The notes below the pieces were generated by a model. The model was given only the letters and a program-made list of their open reading frames with translations. It was not told the origin of the DNA and did not search any database. Both the position numbers and the translations under genes were made by a program. Source: Petrolisthes cinctipes (lineage: Eukaryota > Arthropoda > Malacostraca > Decapoda > Porcellanidae). Taken from it: 64,000 bases of DNA. Each line of letters begins with the position of its first letter. Within the stretch, counting starts at the first letter, position 1. Below are positions 12,801 to 27,183 of this stretch, one piece after another. The stretch lies in the NCBI GenBank assembly GCA_033782935.1, contig JAWQEG010000003.1:2554501-2618500 (forward strand). Reading direction: 5' to 3'.

Positions 12801-12855
12801 ACCCGAAAATTCGATATTTTGGGGTCCCAAAAGTGATCTGTACATGCCTACTTAG
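9849..12855 (+). repeat. 3007-bp HOR, copy 3
   Basis: Tandem copy of 6842-9848, with the same order of monomer classes and the same private variants (for example CACTTGAGAATTCG near 7950 and 10955). The very low divergence between the two copies points to a recent duplication, or to ongoing gene conversion. The unit after 12855 begins like a fourth copy but then follows the 5171-6841 segment instead. Confidence 0.85.
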
Positions 12856-13981
12856 TGCTAGAATATTTTCAAAATATAGGCCAAAAACATGCTAAAAATC
12901 GATATTTTAAGTGCCCAAAGTCGATATCACAAATTCAGGCCCAAAACACCCGAAAATTCGATATTTTGGGGTCCCAGAAGCGAACTGTACATGCCTACTC
13001 CGTGTTAGAGTATTTTCAAATTACAGGCCCAAAACATACTGAAAATCGATCTTTTAGGTGCCCAAAAGTCGATATGTGCATGCATCTTCTGTACCCGTTT
13101 ATATCTCAAATTCAGGCTCCAAACACCCGAAAATTCGGTATATTTTGGGGTCCCAGAAGCGATCTGTACATGCCTACTCAGAAGCAGGCCCAAAACATGC
13201 TGAAAATCGATATTTTTGGTGCCCAAAATCAACATGTGTATGCATCTTCTGCACTCGTTTATATCTAAAATTCAACCTCAAAACACCCGAAAACTCGATA
13301 ATTTTGGGTCCCAGAAGCGATCTGTACATGTCTAGTCAGTGCTAGAATGTTTTAATAATATAGGCTCAAAACATGCTAAAAATCGATATTTTAAGTGTCC
13401 AAAGTCGATATGTGCATGCATCTTCGGTACCCGTTTATATCTCAAATTAAGGCTCAAAACACCCGAAAATTCGATATTTTTGGGTCCCAGAAGCGATCTG
13501 TACATGCCTACTCCTAATTAGAGTATTTTCAAAATACATGCCCAAAACATGCTGAAATTCGATATTTTAGGTGCCCAAAGTCAATATGTGCATGCATCTT
13601 CTGTACCCGTTTATATCTCAAATTCAGGCTCAAAACACCCGAAAATTCGCTATTTTTGGGTCCTAGAAGCGATCTGTACATCCCTACTCCTAGCAAGAAT
13701 GTTTTCAAGATACAGACCCAAAACATGCTCTAAATCGATATTTTAGGTGCCCAAAAGTCGTTATGTGCATGCATCCTCTGTACCCGTTTATATCTCAAAT
13801 TCAGGCTCAAAACACCCGAAAATTCGATATTTTGGGGTCCCATAAGCAAACTGTACATGCCTACTCAGTGTTAGAATATTTTAAAAAAATAGGCCCAAAA
13901 CATGTTAAAAATCGATATTTTAGGTGCCCATAGTCGATATCTCAAATTCAGGCCTAAAACACCCGAAAATTCGATATTTTA

Positions 13982-15720
13982 GTGTCCCAGAAGCGATCTG
14001 TACATACCTACTCCGTGTTAGAATATTTTCAAAATACAGTCCCAAAACATACTGAAAATCGATCTTTTAGGTGCCCAAAAGTCGATATGTGCATGCATCT
14101 TCTGTACCCGTTTATATCTCAAATCCAGGCTCCAAACACCCGAAAATTCGATATTTTGGGGTCCCAGAAGCGATTTGTACATGCCTACTCAGATGCAGGC
14201 CCAAAACATGCTGAAAATCGATATTTTAGGTGCCCAAAGTCAACATGTGTATGCATCTTCTGCACTCGTTTATATCTCAAATTCAATCTCAAAACACCCG
14301 AAAACTCGAAAATTTTGGGTCCCAGAAGCGATCTGTACATGTCTAGCCAGTGCTAGAATGTTTTCAAAATATAGGCTTAAACATGCTATAACTCGATATT
14401 TTAAGTGTCCAAAGTCGATATGTGCATGCTTCTTCTGCACCCGTTTATATCCCAAATTCAACCTCAAAACACCCGAAAACTCGATATTTTTGGGTCCCAG
14501 AAGCGATCTGTACATGTCTAGTCAGTGCTAGAATGTTTTAAAAATATAGGCTCAAAACATGCTAAAAATCGATATTTTAAGTGTCCAAAGTCGATATGTG
14601 CATGCATCTTCTGTACCCGTTTATATCTCAAATTAAGGCTCAAAACACCCGAAAATTCGATATTTTTGGGTCCCAGAAGCGATCTGTACATGCCTACTCC
14701 TAGTTAGAGTATTTTCAAAATACAGGCCCAAAACATGCTGAAAATCGATATTTTAGGTGCCCAAAGTCAATATGTGCATGCATCTTCTGTACCAGTTTAT
14801 ATCTCAAATTCAGGCTCAAAACACCCGAAAATTCCCTATTTTTGGGTCCTAGAAGCGATCTGTACACCCCTACTCCTAGCAAGAATGTTTTCAAGATACA
14901 GACCCAAAACATGCTCCAAATCGATATTTTAGGTGCCCAAAAGTCGTTATGTGCATGCATCCTCTGTACCCGTTTATATCTCAAATTCAGGCTCAAAACA
15001 CCCGAAAATTCGATATTTTGGGGTCCCATAAGCAAACTGTACATGCCTACTCAGTGCTAGAATATTTTAAAAAAATAGGCCCAAAACATGTTAAAAATCG
15101 ATATTTTAGGTGCCCATAGTCGATATCTCAAATTCAGGCCCAAAACACCCGAAAATTCGATATTTTGGTGTCCCAGAAGCGATCTGTACATACCTACTCC
15201 GTGTTAGAGTATTTTCAAAATACAGTCCCAAAACATACTGAAAATCGATCTTTTAGGTGCCCAAAAGTCGATATGTGCATGCATCTTCTGTACCCGTTAA
15301 TATCTCAAATCCAGGCTCCAAACACCCGAAAATTCGATATTTTGGGGTCCCAGAGGCGATTTGTACATGCCTACTCAGATGCAGGCCCAAAACATGCTGA
15401 AAATCGATATTTTAGGTGCCCAAAGTCAACATGTGTATGCATCTTCTGCACTCGTTTATATCTCAAATTCAATCTCAAAACACCCGAAAACTCGAAAATT
15501 TTGGGTCCCAGAAGCGATCTGTACATGTCTAGCCAGTGCTAGAATGTTTTCAAAATATAGGCTTAAACATGCTATAAGTCGATATTTTAAGTGTCCAAAG
15601 TCGATATGTGCATGCTTCTTCTGCACCCGTTTATATCCCAAATTCAACCTCAAAACACCCGAAAATTAGATATTTTTTTGTCCCAGAAGCGATCTGTACA
15701 TGCCTACTCAGTGCTAGAAT
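13982..15720 (+). repeat. 1183-bp duplication
   Basis: A run starting at about 13982 recurs at about 15165 (shift 1183-1186 bp). Both include a GATTTGTACATG class C unit, a CTCGAAAATTTTGGG unit and the GCTTAAACATGCTATAA variant. The same monomer string is also present once at 6119-6660, so this block is an expanded version of the 1671-bp segment. Confidence 0.75.
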
Positions 15721-16379
15721 GTTTTCAAGATACAGACCCAAAACATGCTCAAAATCGATATTTTAGGTGCCCAGAAGTCGATATGTGCATGCATCTTCTG
15801 TACCCGTTTATATCTCAAATTCAGGCTCTAAACACCCGAAAATTCGATATTTGGGGGTCCCAGAAGTGATCTGTACATGCCTACTTAGTGCTAAAATATT
15901 TTCAAAATATAGGCCAAAAACATGCTAAAAATCGATATTTTAAGTGCCCAAAGTCGATATCTCAAATTCAGGCCCAAAACACCCAAAAATTCGATATTTT
16001 GGGGTCCCAGAAGCTATCTGTACTTGCCTACTCCGTGTTAGAGTATTTTCAAAATACAGGCCCAAAACAAGCTGAAAATCGATATTTAGGTGACCAAAGT
16101 CAATATGTGTATGCATCCTCTGCACCCGTTTATATCCCAAATTCAACCTCAAAACAACCTAAAATTCGATATTTTTGGGTACCAGAAGCGATCTGTACAT
16201 CCCTACTCCTAGTTAGAGTATTTTCAAAATATAGGCCCAAAACAATGCTGAAAATCGATATTTTAGGTGCCCAAAGTCAATATGTGAATGCATCTTCTGT
16301 ACCCGTTTATATCTCAAATTCACGCTCAAAACATCCTAAAATTCGGTATTTTTGGGTCCTAGAAGCGATCTGTACATCC

Positions 16380-19300
16380 CTACTCCTAGTTAGAATGTTT
16401 TCAAGATACAGACCCAAAACATGCTCAAAATCGATATTTTAGGTGCCTAAAAGTCGATATGCGCATGCATCTTCTGTACCCGTTAATATCTCAAATTCAG
16501 GCCAAAAACACCAGAAAATTCGATATTTAGGGGTCCCAGAAGTGATCTGTACATGCCTACTTAGTGCTAGAATATTTTCAAAATATAGGCCCAAAACATG
16601 CTAAAAATCGATATTTTAGGTGCCCAAAGTCGATATCTCAAATTCAGGCTGAAAACACCCAAAAATTCGATATTTTGGGGTCCCAGAAGCGAACTGTACA
16701 TGCCTACTCCGTGTTAGAGTATTTTCAAAATACAGGCCCAAAACATACTGAAAATCGATCTTTTAGGTGCCCAAAAGTCTATATGTGCATGCATCTTCTG
16801 TACCCGTTTATATCCCAAATTCAATCTCAAAACAACCGAAAATTCGATATTTTTGGGTCCCAGAAGCGATCTGTACATGCCTACTCAGTGCTAGAATTTT
16901 TTCAAAATATAGACCCAAAACATGCTATAAATCGATATTTTAGGTGCCCAAAGTCGATATCTCAAATTCAGGCCCAAAACACCCAAAAATCCGATATTTT
17001 GGGGTCCCAGAAACGATCTGTACTTGCCTACTCCGTGTTAGAGTATTTTCAAAATACAGGCCCAAAACAAGCTGAAAATCGATATTTTAGGTGACAAAAG
17101 TCAATATGTGTATGCATCTTCTGCACCCGTTTATATCCCAAATTCAACCTCAAAAGATATGAAAATTCGATATTTTTGGGTCCCAGAAGCGATCTGTACA
17201 TGCCTACTCAGTGCTAGAATATTTTCAAAATATATGCCTAAAACATGCTAAAAATCGATATTTTAAGTGTCCAAAGTCGATATGTGCATACATCATCTGT
17301 ACCCGTTTATATCTCAAATTCAGGCTCAAAACACCCGAAAATTCGATATTTTGGGCTCCCAGAAGTGATCTGTACATGCCTACTCAGTGCTAGAATATTT
17401 TCAAAATATAGGCCCAAAACATGCTAAAAATCGATATTTTAGGTGCCCAACGTCGATATCCCAAATTCAACCTCAAAACACCCGAAAATTCGATATTTTT
17501 GGGTCCCAGAAGCGATCTGTACATGCCTACTCCTAGTTAGAGTATTTTCAAAATACATGCCGAAAACATGCTGAAAATCGATATTTTAGGTGCCCAAAGT
17601 CAATATGTGCATGCATCTTCTGTACCCGTTTATATCTCAAATTCAGGCTCAAAACACCCGAAAATTCGGTATTTTTGGGTCCTAGAAGCGTTCTGTACAT
17701 CCCTACTCCTAGTTAGAATGTTTTCAAGATACAGACCCAAAACATGCTCCAAATCGATATTTTAGGTGCCCAAAAGTCTTTATGTGCATGCATCTTCTGT
17801 ACCCGTTTATATCTCAAATTCAGGCTCAAAACACCCGAAAATTCGATATTTTAGGGTCTCAGAAGCGATCTGTACATGCCTACTCCGTGTTAGAGTATTT
17901 TCAAAATACAGTCACAAAACATGCTGAAAATCGATATTTTAAGTGCCCAAAGTCGATATCTCAAATTCAGGCCCAAAACACCCAAAAATTCGATATTTTG
18001 GGGTCCCAGAAGCGATCTGTACTTGCCTACTCCGTGTTAGAGAATTTTCAAAATACAGTCCCAAAACAAGCTGAAAATCGATATTTTAGGTGACCAAAGT
18101 CAATATGTGTATGCATCTTCTGCACCCGTTTATATCCTAAATTCAACCTCAAAACAACCGAAAATTCGATATTTTTGGGTACCAGAAGCGATCTGTACAT
18201 GCCTACTCAGTGCTATAATGTTTTCAAAATATAGGCTCAAAACATGCTAAAAATCGATATTTTAGGTGCCCAAAATCAACATGTGTGTGCATCTTCTGCA
18301 CTCGTTTATATCTCAAATTCAACCTCAAAAAACCCGAAAGTTCGATAATTTTGGGTCCCAGAAGTGATCTGTACATGTCTAGTCAGTGCTAGAATGTTTT
18401 CAAAATATAGGCTCAAAACATGCTAAAAATCGATATTTTAAGTGTCCAAAGCCGATATGTGCATGCATCTTCTGTACCCGTTTATATCTCAAATTCAACT
18501 TCAAAACACTCGAAAATTCGATATTTTTGGGTCCCATAAGCGATCTGTACATGCCTACTCCTAGTTAGAGTATTTTCAAAATACAGGCCCAAAACATGCT
18601 GAAAATCAATATTTTAGGTGCCCAAAGTCAATATGTGAATGCATCTTCCGTACCCGTTTATATCTCAAATTCACGCTCAAAACACCCGAAAATTCGGTAT
18701 TTTTGGGTCCTAGAAGCGATCTGTACATCCCTACTCCTAGTTAGAATGTTTTCAAGATACAGACCCAAAACATGCTCAAAATCGATATTTTAGGTGCCCA
18801 AAAGTCGATATGTGCATGCATCTTCTGTACCCGTTTATATCTCAAATTCAGGCCTAAAACACCAGAAAATTCGATATTTAGGGGTCCCAGAAGTGATCTG
18901 TACATGGCTACTTAGTGCTAGAATATTTTCAAAATATAGGCCCAAAACATGCTAAAAATCGATATTTTAGGTGCCCAAAGTCGATATCTCAAATTCAGGC
19001 TGAAAACACCCGAAAATTCGATATTTTGGGGTCCCAGAAGCGAACTGTACATGCCTACTCCGTGTTAGAGTATTTTCAAAATACAGGCCCAAAACATACT
19101 GAAAATCGATCTTTTAGGTGCCCAAAAGTAGATATGTGCATGCATCTTCTGCACCCGTTTATATCTCAATTTCAGGCTCAAAATACCCGAAAATTCGATA
19201 TTTTGGGGTCCCAGAAGCGAACTGTACATGCCTACTCAGTGCTAGAATATTTTCAAAATATATGCCCAAAACATGCTAAAAATCGATATTTTAAGTGTCC

Positions 19301-20950
19301 AAAGACGATATGTGCATACATCATCTGTACCCGTTTATATCTCAAATTCAGGCTCAAAACACCCGAAAATTCGATATTTTGGGGTCCCAGAAGTGATCTG
19401 TACATACCTACTCAGTGCTAGATTATTTTCAAAATATAGGCCCAAAACATGGTACAAATCGATATTTTAGGTGCCCAAAGTCGATATCCCAAATTCAACC
19501 TCAAAACACCCGAAAATTCGATATTTTTGGGTCCCAGAAGCGATCTGTACATCCCTACTCAGTGCTAGAATATTTTCAAAATATATGCCCAAAACATGCT
19601 AAAAATCGATATTTTAAGTATCCAAAGACGATATGTGCATACATCATCTGTAACCGTTTATATCTCAAATTCAGGCTCAAAACACCCGAAAATTCGATAT
19701 TTTGGGGTCCCAGAAGTTATATGTACATGCCTACTTAGTGCTAGAATATTTTCAAAATATAGGCCCAAAACATCCTAAAAATCGATATTTAAGGTGACCA
19801 GAAGTCAATATGTGCATGCATCATCTGTACCCGTTTATATCTCATATTCAGGCTTAAAACACCCGAAAATTCGATATTTTGGGGTCCCAGAAGTGATCTG
19901 TACATGCCTACTCAGTGCTTGAATATTTTCAAAATATAGGCCCAAAACATGCTAAAAAACGATATTTTAGGTGCCCAAAGTCGATATCACAAATTCAGGC
20001 CCAAAACACCCAAAAATTCGATATTTTGGGGACCCAGAAGCGATCTGTACATGCCTACTCCTAGTTAGAGTATTTTCAAAATACAGGCCCAAAACATGCT
20101 GAAAATCGATATTTTTAGGTGCCCAAAGTCAATATGTGAATGCATCTTCTGTACCCGTTTATATCTCAAATTCACGCTTAAAACACCCGAAAATTCGGTA
20201 TTTTTGGGTCCTAGAAGCGATCTGTACATCCCTACTCCTAGTTAGAATGTTTTCAAGATACAGACCCAAAACATGCTCAAAATCGATATTTTAGGTGCCC
20301 ATAAGTCGATATGTGCATGCATCTTCTGTACCAGTTTATATCTCAAATTCAGGCATAAAACACCAGAAAATTCGATATTTAGTGGTCCCAGAAGTGATCT
20401 GTACATGCTTACTTAGTGCTAGAATATTTTCAAAATATAGGCCCAAAACATGCTAAAAATCTATATTTTAGGTGCCCAAAGTCGATATCTCAATATCAGG
20501 CTGAAAACACCCGAAAATTCGATATTTTGGGGTCCCAGAAGCGAACTGTACATGCCTACTCCGTGTTAGAGTATTTTCAAAATACAGGCCCAAAACATAC
20601 TGAAAATCGATCTTTTAGGTGCCCAAAAGTCGATATGTGCATGCATCTTCTGTACCCGTTTATATCCCAAATTCAATCTCAAAACAACCAAAAATTCGAT
20701 ATTTTTGGGTCCCAGAAGCGATCTGTACATGCCTACTCAGTGCTAGAATTTTTTCAAAATATAGGCCCAAAACATGCTAAAAATCGATATTTTAGGTGCC
20801 CAAAGTCGATATCTCAAATTCAGGCCCAAAACACCCAAAAATTCGATATTTTGGGGTCTCAGAAGCGATCTGTACTTGCCTACTCCGTGTTAGAGTATTT
20901 TCAAAATACAGGCCCGAAACAAGCTGAAAATCGATATTTTAGGTAACAGA
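16380..20950 (+). repeat. 0.7-kb module repeated three times
   Basis: A module marked by ACACCAGAAAATTCGATATT followed by AGGGGTCCC and a TTCAGGCTGAAAAC unit occurs at about 16.4-17.1, 18.7-19.1 and 20.2-20.95 kb (shifts 2351 and 1501 bp). A more diverged version is at 26.2-26.6 kb. Between them lie other variant monomers, so this is a dispersed module and not a simple tandem HOR. Confidence 0.75.
19237..19778 (+). repeat. 323-bp dimer duplication
   Basis: Two successive stretches at a 323-bp shift (19273 and 19596) share the ATATATGCCCAAAAC and CCAAAGACGATATGTGC variants. 323 is one class A plus one class B unit, so the exchange step here was a two-monomer dimer, the smallest duplication step I could see clearly. 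Confidence 0.7.
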
Positions 20951-21779
20951 AGTCAATATGTGTATGCATCTTCTTCACCCGTTTATATACCAAATTCAAC
21001 CTCAAAAGACCCGAAAATTCGATATTTTTGGGTCCCAGAAGCGATCTGTACATGCCTACTCAGTGCTAGAATATTTTCAAAATATATGCCCAAAACATGG
21101 TAAAAATCGATATTTTAAGTGTCCAAAGTCGATATGTGCATGCATCATCTGTACCCGTTTATATCTCAAATTCAGGCTCAAAACACCCGAAAATTCGATA
21201 TTTTAAGGGTCCCAGAAGTGATCTGTACATGCCTACTCAGTGCTAGAATATTTTCAAAATATAGGCCCAAAACATGCTAAAAAACGATATTTTAGGTGCC
21301 CAAAGTCGATATCTCAAATTCAGGCCCAAAACACACAAAAATTCGATATTTTGGGGTCCCAGATGCGATCTGTACATGCCTACTCAAATGCAGGCCCAAA
21401 ACATGCTGAAAATTGATATTTTAGGTGCCCAAAATCAACATGCGTGTGCATCTTCTGCACTCGTTTATATCTCAAATTGAACCTCAAAACACCCGAAAAT
21501 TCGATATTTTTGGGTCCCAGAAGCGATCTGTACATGCCTACTCAGTGCTAGATTTTTTTCAAAATATAGGCTCAAAACATGCTAAAAATCGATATTTTAA
21601 GTGTCCAAAGTCGATATGTGCATGCATCATCTGTACCCGTTTATATCTCAAATTCATTCTCCAAGCACCCGAAAATTCAATATTTTGGGGTCCCAGAAGC
21701 GATCTGTACATGTCTACTCAGATACAAGCCCAAAACAAGCTGAAAATCGATATTTTAGGTGCCCAAAGTCAACATGTGT

Positions 21780-23788
21780 ATGCATCTTCTGCACTCGTTT
21801 ATATCTCAAATTCAACCTCAAAACACCCGAAAATTCGATAATTTTGGGTACCAGAAGCGATCTGTACATGTCTAGTCAGTGCTAGAATGTTTTCATAATA
21901 TAGGCTCAAAACATGCTAAAAATCGATATTTTAAGTGTCCAAAGTCGATATGTGCATGCATCTTCTGTACCCGTTTATATCTCAAATTAAGGCTCAAAAC
22001 AGCCGAAAATTAGATATTTTTAGGTCCCAGAAGCTATCTGTACATGCCTACTCGTGGTTAGAGTATTTTCAAAATACAGGCCCAAAACATGCTGAAAATC
22101 GATATTTTAGGTGTCCAAAGTCAATATTTGCATGCATCTTCTGTACCCGTTTATATCTCAAATTCAGGCTCAAAACACCCAAAAAGTCTATATTTTGGGG
22201 TCCCAGAAGCGATCGGTACATGCCTACTCAGATGCAGGCCCAAAACATGTTGAAAATCGCTATTTTAGGTGACCAAAGTCAACATGTGCATGCATCTTCT
22301 GTTTCCGTTTATATCTCAAATTCAGGCTCAAAACACCCGAAAATTCGGTATTTTTGGGTCCTAGAAGCTATCTGTACATCCCTACTCCTAGTTAGAATGT
22401 TTTCAAGATACAGACCCAAAACATGCTCAAAATCAATATTTTAGGTGCCCAAAAGCCGATATGTGCATGCATCTTCTGTACCCGTTTATATATCAAATTC
22501 AGTCTCAAAACACCCGAAAATTCGATATTTTGGGGTCCAAGAAGCGATCTGTACATGCCTACTGAGTGCTAGAATATTTTCAAAATAAAGGCCTAAAACA
22601 TGCTGAAAGTCGATATTTTAGGTGCCCAGAGTCGATATCTCAAATTCAGGCCCAAAACACCCAAAAATCTATATTTTGGGGTCCCAAAAGCGATCTGTAC
22701 ATGCCTACTCCGTGTTAGAGTATTTTCAATATACAGGCCCAAAACATACTGAAAATCGATCTTTTAGGTGCCCAAAAGTCGATATATGGATGCATTTTCC
22801 GTACCCGTTTATATCTAAAATTAAGGCTCAAAACACCCGAAAATTCGATATTTTGGGGTCCTAGATGCGATCTGTACATGCCTACTCAGTGCTAGAATCT
22901 TTTCAAAAAATAGGCACAAAACATGCTAAAAATCGATATTTTAAGTGTCCAAAGTCGATATGTGCATGCATCATCTGTACCGGTTTATATCTCAAATTCA
23001 GGCTCAAAACACCCGAAAATTCGATATTTTGGGGTCCCAGAAGTGATCTGTACATGCCTACTTAGTGCTAGAATATTTTCAAAATATAGGCCCAAAACAT
23101 GCTAAAAATCGATATTTTATGTGCCCAGAGTCGATATCTCAAATTCAGGCCGAAAACACCCGAAAATTCGATATTTTGGGGTCCCAGAAGCGAACTGTAC
23201 ATGCCTACTCCTAGTTAGAGTATTTTCAAGATACAGGCCCAAAACATGCTGAAAATTGATATTTTAGGTGGCCAAAGTCAATATGTGCATGCATCTTCTG
23301 TACCCGTTTATCTCTCAAATTCAGGCACAAAACACCCGAAAATTCGGTATTTTTGGGTCCTAGAAGCGATCTGAACATCCCTACTCCTAGTTAGAATGTT
23401 TTCAAGATACAGACCCAAAACATGCTCAAAATCGATATTTTAGGTGCCTAAAAGTCGATATGTGCATGCATCTTCTGTACCCGTTTATATCTCAAATTCA
23501 GGCTCAAAACACCCGAAAATTCGATATTTTGGGGTCCCAGAAGTGATCTGTACATGCCTACTCAGTGCTAGAATATTTTCAAAATATAGGCCAAAAACAT
23601 GCTAAAAATCGATATTTTAGGTGCCCAAAGTCAATATCTCAAATTCAGGCCCAAAACACCCAAAAATTCGATATTTTGGGGTCCCAGAAGCGATCTGTAC
23701 TTGCCTACTCCGTGTTAGAGTATTTTCAAAATACAGGCCCAAAACAAGCTGAAAATCGATATTTTAGGTGACCAAAGTCAATATGTGT
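21780..23788 (+). repeat. 2009-bp HOR, copy 1
   Basis: Matches the next 2009 bp almost base for base. Diagnostic variants include AAACAGCCGAAAATTAGA, CTCGTGGTTAGAG, AAAAAGTCTATATTTTGG, TTCTGTTTCCGTTTATATC, AAAATCTATATTTTGG and GTACCGGTTTATATC. Its left neighbour at 21480-21780 is shared with 27184-27484 and 31560-31860 but not with copy 2, which fixes the left edge of the duplication near 21780. Confidence 0.85.
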
Positions 23789-25797
23789 ATGCATCTTCTG
23801 CACTCGTTTATATCTCAAATTCAACCTCAAAACACCCGAAAATTCGATAATTTTGGGTCCCAGAAGCGATCTGTACATGTCTAGTCAGTGCTAGAATGTT
23901 TTCATAATATAGGCTCAAAACATGCTAAAAATCGATATTTTAAGTGTCCAAAGTCGATATGTGCATGCATCTTCTGTACCCGTTTATATCTCAAATTAAG
24001 GCTCAAAACAGCCGAAAATTAGATATTTTTAGGTCCCAGAAGCTATCTGTACATGCCTACTCGTGGTTAGAGTATTTTCAAAATACAGGCCCAAAACATG
24101 CTGAAAATCGATATTTTAGGTGTCCAAAGTCAATATTTGCATGCATCTTCTGTACCCGTTTATATCTCAAATTCAGGCTCAAAACACCCAAAAAGTCTAT
24201 ATTTTGGGGTCCCAGAAGCGATCGGTACATGCCTACTCAGATGCAGGCCCAAAACATGTTGAAAATCGCTATTTTAGGTGACCAAAGTCAACATGTGCAT
24301 GCATCTTCTGTTTCCGTTTATATCTCAAATTCAGGCTCAAAACACCCGAAAATTCGGTATTTTTGGGTCCTAGAAGCTATCTGTACATCCCTACTCCTAG
24401 TTAGAATGTTTTCAAGATACAGACCCAATACATGCTCAAAATCAATATTTTAGGTGCCCAAAAGCCGATATGTGCATGCATCTTCTGTACCCGTTTATAT
24501 ATCAAATTCAGTCTCAAAACACCCGAAAATTCGATATTTTGGGGTCCAAGAAGCGATCTGTACATGCCTACTCAGTGCTAGAATATTTTCAAAATAAAGG
24601 CCTAAAACATGCTGAAAGTCGATATTTTAGGTGCCCAGAGTCGATATCTCAAATTCAGGCCCAAAACACCCAAAAATCTATATTTTGGGGTCCCAAAAGC
24701 GATCTGTACATGCCTACTCCGTGTTAGAGTATTTTCAATATACAGGCCCAAAACATACTGAAAATCGATCTTTTAGGTGCCCAAAAGTCGATATGTGGAT
24801 GCATTTTCCGTACCCGTTTATATCTAAAATTAAGGCTCAAAACACCCGAAAATTCGATATTTTGGGGTCCTAGATGCGATCTGTACATGCCTACTCAGTG
24901 CTAGAATCTTTTCAAAAAATAGGCACAAAACATGCTAAAAATCGATATTTTAAGTGTCCAAAGTCGATATGTGCATGCATCATCTGTACCGGTTTATATC
25001 TCAAATTCAGGCTCAAAACACCCGAAAATTCGATATTTTGGGGTCCCAGAAGTGATCTGTACATGCCTACTTAGTGCTAGAATATTTTCAAAATATAGGC
25101 CCAAAACATGCTAAAAATCGATATTTTATGTGCCCAGAGTCGATATCTCAAATTCAGGCCGAAAACACCCGAAAATTCGATATTTTGGGGTCCCAGAAGC
25201 GAACTGTACATGCCTACTCCTAGTTAGAGTATTTTCAAGATACAGGCCCAAAACATGCTGAAAATTGATATTTTAGGTGGCCAAAGTCAATATGTGCATG
25301 CATCTTCTGTAACCGTTTATCTCTCAAATTCAGGCTCAAAACACCCGAAAATTCGGTATTTTTGGGTCCTAGAAGCGATCTGAACATCCCTACTCCTAGT
25401 TAGAATGTTTTCAAGATACAGACCCAAAACATGCTCAAAATCGATATTTTAGGTGCCTAAAAGTCGATATGTGCATGCATCTTCTGTACCCGTTTATATC
25501 TCAAATTCAGGCTCAAAACACCCGAAAATTCGATATTTTGGGGTCCCAGAAGTGATCTGTACATGCCTACTCAGTGCTAGAATATTTTCAAAATATAGGC
25601 CCAAAACATGCTAAAAATCGATATTTTAGGTGCCCAAAGTCAATATCTCAAATTCAGGCCCAAAACACCCAAAAATTCGATATTTTGGGGTCCCAGAAGC
25701 GATCTGTACTTGCCTACTCCGTGTTAGAGTATTTTCAAAATACAGGCCAAAAACAAGCTGAAAATCGATATTTTAGGTGACCAAAGTCAATATGTGT
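23789..25797 (+). repeat. 2009-bp HOR, copy 2
   Basis: Tandem copy of 21780-23788. Differences are single bases, such as CCCAATACATG for CCCAAAACATG near 24427. Beyond about 25797 it continues into units with ACCCGAAAAATCGATATT that recur near 29540, so the third copy must derive from an exchange involving this right edge. Confidence 0.85.
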
Positions 25798-27183
25798 ATG
25801 CATCTTCTGCACCCGTTTATATCCCAAATTCAACCTCAAAACACCCGAAAAATCGATATTTTTGGGTCCCAAAAGCGATCTGTACATGCCTACTCAGTGC
25901 TATAATGTTTTCAAAATATAGGCTCAAAACATGCTAAAAATCGATATTTTAAGTGTCCAAAGTCGATATGTGCATGCATCATCTGTACCCGTTTAAATCT
26001 CAAATTCTGGCTCAAAACACCCGAAAATTCGATATTTTGGGGTCCCAGAAGTGATCGGTACATGCCTACTTAGTGCTAGAATTTTTTCAAAATATAGGCC
26101 CAAAACATGCTAAAAATCGATATTTTAGGTGCCCAAAGTCAATATGTGCATGCATCTTCTGTACCTGTTTATATCTCAAATTCAGGCTGAAAACACCCGA
26201 AAATTCGGTATTTTTGGGTCCCAGAAGCGATCTGTACATCCCTACTCCTAGTTAGAATGTTTTCAAGATACAGACCCAAAACATGCTCAAAATCGATATT
26301 TTAGGTGGCCAAAAGTCGATATGAGCATGCATCTTCTGTACCCGTTTATATCTCAAATTCAGGCTTAAAATACCGGAAAATTCGATATTTAGGGGTCCCA
26401 GAAGTGATCTGTACATGCCTACTTAGTGCTAGTATATTTTCAAAATATAGGCCCAAAACATGATAAAAATCGATATTTTAGGTGCCCAAAGTCGATATCT
26501 CAAATTCAGGCTGAAAACACCCGAAAATTCGATATTTTGGGGTCCCAGAAACGAACTGTACATGCCTACTCCGTGTTAGAGTATTTTCAAAATACAGGCC
26601 CAAAACAAGCTGAAAATCGATATTTTAGGTGACCAAATTCAATATGTGTATGCATCTTCTGCACCCGTTTATATCTCAAATTCAACCTCAAAACACCCGA
26701 AAATTCGATATTTTTGGGTCCCAGAAGGGATCTGTACATGCCTACTCAGTGCTAGAATGTTTTCAAAATATAGGCTCAAAACATGCTAAAAATCGATATT
26801 TTAAGTGTCCAAAGTCGATATGTGCATGCATCATCTGTACCCGTTTATATCTCAAATTCATGCTCAAAACACCCGTAAATTCGTTATTTTGCGGTCCCAG
26901 AAGTGATCTGTACATGCCTACTTAGGGCTAGAATATTTTCAAAATATAGGCCCAAAACATGCTAAAAATCGATATTTTAGGTGCCCAAAGTCGATATCTC
27001 AAATTCAGGCCCAAAACACCCGAAAATTCGATATTTTGGGGTCCCAGAAGCGAACTGTGCATACTTACTCCGTGTTAGAGTATTTTCGAAATACAGGCCC
27101 AAAACATACTGAAAATCGGTCTTTTAGGTGCCCAAAAGTCGATATATGCATGCATCTTCTGTACCCGTTTATATCCCAAATTC

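Noticed and set aside
6842..12855. Assembly artefact as the sole explanation of the near-identical HOR copies
   Set aside because: The copies carry their own single-base differences and join different flanks, which favours real duplication. An error in copy number cannot be excluded without reads.
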